Shown here piece by piece: positions 5,819-7,797 of a DNA stretch of 7,797 nt; position 1 is the stretch's first letter, and each line of letters opens with the position of its first letter. The stretch spans positions 5,040 to 12,836 of the forward strand of contig JAMCXP010000004.1 in NCBI GenBank assembly GCA_023474775.1, given 5' to 3'. The notes beneath the pieces are model-generated. The model searched no databases and was not told where the DNA came from. It saw nothing but the letters and a program-made list of their open reading frames with translations. The stretch is from Candidatus Martarchaeota archaeon (GTDB lineage: Archaea > Micrarchaeota > Micrarchaeia > Norongarragalinales > UBA8480). The translations under genes and the position numbers were made by a program.

Positions 5819-6214
5819 ATGAATCCAAAAGGCCAGTCAGCGGTTGAATATCTTTTACTTGCAGGAGGAGTTGTTGTCTTTGTTATAATAGCGGTTGTAC
5901 TGATAAAAAACGTTGTTTTAACCCCTTCTCAGAACGTAACTTCAAACCTTTCTAATCAAATAACAAATTACATAAACACTTCCAATCAAACAGGAGTTTT
6001 TTCAACCCCAGCATCAATTCAAAGCAACGGTTACAGCTTTTCTGACATAGGAGTCGGAGGAGGAGTTAATGGCAGTTCAAGTGCAATGCCCCCTGGAGCG
6101 GTTATCAACAGCTCTAATTATGAATTTACAAGCGTTTATGTTACATACCAACCAATTGGTTTAATAAAGAGCAACGATTATGCTTTATGTGCTGGTCCTG
6201 CTTGTAACGGGTGA
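5819..6214 (+). CDS. Type IV pilin-like protein with class III signal peptide
   Basis: 131 aa. The N-terminus, MNPKG|QSAVEYLLLAGG, is the archaeal class III signal peptide (DUF361 type): a short basic leader, cleavage after G5 by the EppA-type prepilin peptidase, and E10 at mature position +5, followed by a 20-residue hydrophobic helix (about 11-34) that packs into the pilus core. The rest is a small, polar, Asn/Ser/Thr-rich head domain with six N-glycosylation sequons (N39, N43, N53, N56, N84, N97) and a C-terminal pair of cysteines (C124, C129, CAGPAC) that may form a disulfide. Expected location is the cell surface, as a minor pilin or pseudopilin. Its stop overlaps a GTG and the Shine-Dalgarno sequence of the next gene, so the two form an operon. 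Glycosylation and assembly are inferred from family knowledge. Confidence 0.9.
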   Translation: MNPKGQSAVEYLLLAGGVVVFVIIAVVLIKNVVLTPSQNVTSNLSNQITNYINTSNQTGVFSTPASIQSNGYSFSDIGVGGGVNGSSSAMPPGAVINSSNYEFTSVYVTYQPIGLIKSNDYALCAGPACNG

Positions 6215-6215
6215 T
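6210..6215 (+). promoter_or_regulatory. Shine-Dalgarno site choosing the ATG at 6223
   Basis: GGTGAT overlaps the pilin stop codon and lies seven bases before the ATG at 6223. A GTG at 6211 is in frame, but using it would place the ribosome site inside the start codon and add MILD before an otherwise standard signal peptide. The ATG is therefore preferred. Confidence 0.6.
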
Positions 6216-6222
6216 TTTGGAT

Positions 6223-7086
6223 ATGAAAAGTTTTGCTAAGATTTTTTTGGTTTTAAGCGTTTTGTCTTTCATTGGCTTTGCCAGCGCTACAACACCTGCT
6301 TTGATCGGATTTCAAGGAAAGCTTACCGACAAGAATGGAGTTGCTATTAACGGAAGCACTTCAATAGTCTTCAACATATACACCACTTCAACAGGCGGAA
6401 CTTCTCTTTATAATGAAACCGACACTGTCACGGCCAATAATGGTTTGGTCAGTGTTTTAATCGGAAGTAACACTTCCTTAACTCTTCCTTTTAACCAGCA
6501 GTACTATTTAGGAGTAAACGTCAATAATGACGGTGAAATGTCCCCGCGTTTGATTCTAAGCGACGCTCCTTACGCCTTCAACTCTATAACTGCTGTTAAT
6601 TCTACTTATTCCAACAGTTCGGTGAACGCTTCAAACGCCAATAACTCCGCTTTTCTTGGAGGGGTAGCAGCGGGCAGTTACGCTCTTACTAATGGTAATT
6701 ATCCTAGTATGACTGTTGGCACTGCTACTAATGCTAATAATCTTGGCGGTGTGGCTGCTAGCAGTTACTTTCAAAACGGCGGCGCTCTAACCGCTTCAAG
6801 CGCTTCAATCGGAGGCCACACGCCATGGACAAGTGCAACATGCTCTTCGAGTTCTACAAGTTATAATATTTCACCAAGCACGTGGACGCCAATACTTACT
6901 TTATCTTGTAATTCAGGAAATGTTATTGTTAGTGGCGGTTGTTCAACTCTTGGTGGAAGTGGTATTTATTTAACCGCATCATTCCCATATGGCACTAGTG
7001 CATGGGGTTGTGCCTTTTATAATTCTTTAACTGCTCCTTCATCATCTAACAACGCTGCTGAATACATACTTTGTTGTCCTAATTGA
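6223..7086 (+). CDS. Secreted fibre/adhesin-like surface protein, Cys-rich C-terminus
   Basis: 287 aa from the ATG at 6223. A Sec signal peptide (1-22, cleavage after ASA) is followed by a module typical of bacterial, CPR and archaeal surface and fibre proteins: IGFQGKLTDKNGVAINGS at about 28-45, then FNIYTTSTGGTSLYNET, NGLVSVLIGS, LPFNQQYYLGVNV, and EMSPRLILSDAPYAFNS at about 105-121. This corresponds to the 'YQGRLTD...PYWLGV...SPRQ.L.S.PYAF' domain. Next come Asn/Ser-rich short repeats (NANN-x-LGGVAA-x-SY at about 138-153 and 170-182), like those of tail-fibre stalks. The C-terminal domain (about 196-287) has six cysteines (207, 229, 240, 263, 284, 285), a SGGCS turn, a WGCAFYN motif and a CC near the end, resembling a disulfide-stapled receptor-binding head. 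No membrane anchor or sortase signal is seen. Co-transcribed with the pilin, it may decorate the pilus or the cell surface. Confidence 0.8.
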   Translation: MKSFAKIFLVLSVLSFIGFASATTPALIGFQGKLTDKNGVAINGSTSIVFNIYTTSTGGTSLYNETDTVTANNGLVSVLIGSNTSLTLPFNQQYYLGVNVNNDGEMSPRLILSDAPYAFNSITAVNSTYSNSSVNASNANNSAFLGGVAAGSYALTNGNYPSMTVGTATNANNLGGVAASSYFQNGGALTASSASIGGHTPWTSATCSSSSTSYNISPSTWTPILTLSCNSGNVIVSGGCSTLGGSGIYLTASFPYGTSAWGCAFYNSLTAPSSSNNAAEYILCCPN

Positions 7087-7090
7087 GTTT

Positions 7091-7516
7091 TTACAAGTCT
7101 GAAACATTTATGATTTCAAGAGTTGATGAAGAGAGGTTTTTCTTGTCATGAACGAATAATAGTTTCCTTTCAGTTTTGATTCCCTTGAGCTTCGCCTCTA
7201 TTCTCTTGACGTCCTGCTGGCTTAGTTTTCCCCATTTGACTTCTAAAAGAATGTAAAGCTTTTTGAACTTCAGCAGGCAGCCGCCAACCTCTTCTTCCAT
7301 TTGATAAACGGTTTCAGCCAAACCATATTTTTCAGAAAGTCGTTCCCTAACATTATCTTCAACCAACCTATGCATCAAATCCTCGTTTATTCTTTTCAAC
7401 TCCCCCCCTGCCTGCTTTTCTTTCTGAAACCCGTATTTTTCATTAGCGTAATAGTAAAGCCTTGCAAGAGGGGATTCGTAAAATGAAGTGACGCCATTCA
7501 ATTCTATCCTTTTCAT
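7091..7516 (-). CDS. Stand-alone C-terminal part of an archaeal ATPase (DUF234-like nuclease-fold domain)
   Basis: 141 aa from the ATG at 7516, placed about 26 bases after a TATA box (7537-7546), i.e. leaderless. A further 13 upstream codons from 7555 would run through the promoter and are rejected. The sequence resembles the C-terminal half of archaeal AAA ATPases: a helical segment YESPLARLYYYANEKYGF (13-30), a helical connector RINEDLMHRLVEDNVRERL (42-60), then the restriction-endonuclease-like core EEEVGGCLLKFKKLYILLEVKW (74-95) with the E-V-K of a PD-(D/E)xK site (92-94). The upstream acidic position normally D (E-x-D) reads E-V-G-G, so catalysis may be lost. There is no Walker A or B: the ATPase half is missing. 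A 78-bp piece of this gene (7232-7309) is repeated in inverted orientation at 7720-7797. It may be a truncated remnant or a free-standing protein. It is convergent with the surface protein, only 4 bp apart. Confidence 0.7.
   Translation of the reverse strand: MKRIELNGVTSFYESPLARLYYYANEKYGFQKEKQAGGELKRINEDLMHRLVEDNVRERLSEKYGLAETVYQMEEEVGGCLLKFKKLYILLEVKWGKLSQQDVKRIEAKLKGIKTERKLLFVHDKKNLSSSTLEIINVSDL
7232..7309 (-). repeat. Left arm of a perfect 78-bp inverted repeat
   Basis: The reverse complement of this stretch is identical, base for base, to 7720-7797. It encodes residues of the DUF234-like core on the minus strand (from VYQMEEEVGG to LEVKW). The arms are separated by 410 bp. Outside the arm, after one mismatch, four more bases (AAAC) match, then identity ends. 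Confidence 0.95.
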
Positions 7517-7536
7517 TATTATAATAAGCCACAAAG

Positions 7537-7546
7537 ATTTTAAAAT
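7537..7546 (-). promoter_or_regulatory. TATA box of the DUF234-like gene
   Basis: ATTTTAAAAT is centred about 26 bases before the ATG at 7516. This supports that start and a leaderless transcript. Confidence 0.5.
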
Positions 7547-7569
7547 AATTATCAAATTTGATCATTATT
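7544..7569. promoter_or_regulatory. 26-bp near-perfect palindrome between divergent genes
   Basis: The centre ATCAAATTTGAT (7551-7562) is a perfect palindrome. Pairing continues outward after one mismatch to 7544 and 7569, for 24 of 26 bases. It abuts the TATA box of the leftward gene, a typical place for a repressor or activator dimer. The AT-rich composition makes chance palindromes more likely. Confidence 0.45.
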
Positions 7570-7630
7570 AATACCAAAAAAAAGAAAGATAAGGAAAAAT
7601 ACCCCAAAAACAACATGACTAAAAATAAAA

Positions 7631-7643
7631 ATATTTAAATATT
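7631..7643 (+). promoter_or_regulatory. TATA box of the rightward ATPase-like fragment
   Basis: ATATTTAAATATT is centred 27 bases before the ATG at 7664. It lies inside a 14-bp perfect palindrome (7630-7643). This predicts a leaderless transcript starting at the ATG. Confidence 0.55.
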
Positions 7644-7663
7644 AGTATGGTTAATATTAAAAC

Positions 7664-7797
7664 ATGTTAATAAAAAGAAGGCTTTTAAAGCGATTATTTG
7701 AGTGTTTGGAAGACAAACAGTTTATCAAATGGAAGAAGAGGTTGGCGGCTGCCTGCTGAAGTTCAAAAAGCTTTACATTCTTTTAGAAGTCAAATGG
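7664..7797 (+). pseudogene. Start of a DUF4143-type ATPase gene joined to inverted DNA
   Basis: From the ATG at 7664 the frame reads MLIKRRLLKRLFECLEDKQ, which resembles the first helix that precedes the P-loop in AAA_14/DUF4143 ATPases ('M.IKRKL...LL..L..KE'). It sits behind a well-placed TATA box. At 7720 the sequence becomes an exact inverted copy of part of the neighbouring DUF234-like gene. The reading frame then continues out of phase with the copied coding sequence (FIKWKKRLAAAC) and stops at TGA 7757-7759. The copied segment is open in another frame (VYQMEEEVGG...LEVKW) up to the window edge. As written, no functional protein can come from this join. Either the gene was destroyed by a rearrangement or the join is artificial and the true gene continues past 7719. 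Confidence 0.55.
7720..7797 (+). repeat. Right arm of the 78-bp inverted repeat, cut by the window edge
   Basis: Identical to the reverse complement of 7232-7309. The right limit is not seen because the window ends while the two arms are still identical, so the true repeat may be longer. Confidence 0.95.

Noticed and set aside
6211..6222. GTG start four codons upstream for the surface protein
   Set aside because: It overlaps the pilin stop and the GGTGAT ribosome site, and adds hydrophobic residues before a signal peptide that is standard from the ATG at 6223.
7091..7797. Insertion sequence bounded by the 78-bp inverted repeats
   Set aside because: No transposase lies between the arms, one arm is inside a coding domain, no target-site duplication can be seen, and the second arm is cut by the window edge.

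Overview
The window looks like archaeal chromosome, probably from a small-genome DPANN-type lineage; no feature fixes the phylum. Supporting signs are: TTTTTAAA-type TATA boxes about 26-28 nt upstream of several start codons (leaderless mRNAs); a few genes with GGAGG or GGTGA ribosome sites instead; an archaeal MBF1 with an N-terminal Cys4 zinc ribbon plus HTH; a type IV pilin-like protein with a class III signal peptide; and a site-2 protease and AAA ATPases of archaeal type. The DNA is AT-rich, with short intergenic gaps on the left and right and a looser, decaying centre.

Layout, left to right. (1) 1-353, minus: a small protein with the HPF/RaiA-like fold pattern, followed by the first codons of a downstream gene. 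(2) 357-1946, plus: an AAA_14/DUF4143 ATPase, expressed from a leaderless promoter that carries a 28-bp direct repeat. (3) 1961-3253, minus: a membrane-embedded S2P-family zinc protease with a PDZ domain, convergent with the ATPase across a 7-bp-stem hairpin. (4) 3566-3928, plus: MBF1. (5) 3929-5416: a gene-poor stretch, then, on the minus strand, an eight-helix membrane protein of unknown function. Its downstream partner, joined by a TGATG overlap, is a small membrane-protein gene broken by a frameshift and a stop. (6) 5511-5771, plus: a second MBF1 copy, broken by a single nonsense codon and lacking a usable zinc ribbon. (7) 5819-7086, plus: a two-gene surface operon (class III pilin-like protein, then a secreted Cys-rich fibre/adhesin-like protein). 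(8) 7091-7516, minus: a stand-alone 141-aa C-terminal piece of an archaeal ATPase/nuclease-fold protein. (9) 7664-7797, plus: the start of another ATPase-like gene joined abruptly to an inverted copy of part of gene 8.

Themes. The window holds one intact ATPase and two ATPase fragments. It has two MBF1 copies about 2 kb apart, one dead, bracketing a membrane-protein operon that is itself half dead. It also has a plausible pilin plus fibre-protein surface operon. The most striking structure is the perfect 78-bp inverted repeat (7232-7309 versus 7720-7797) that runs off the right edge. It is either a real rearrangement or a fold-back chimera introduced in amplification or assembly, and it must be resolved before the right end is interpreted. 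I found no convincing evidence of a CRISPR array, defence island, complete transposon or stable RNA gene.
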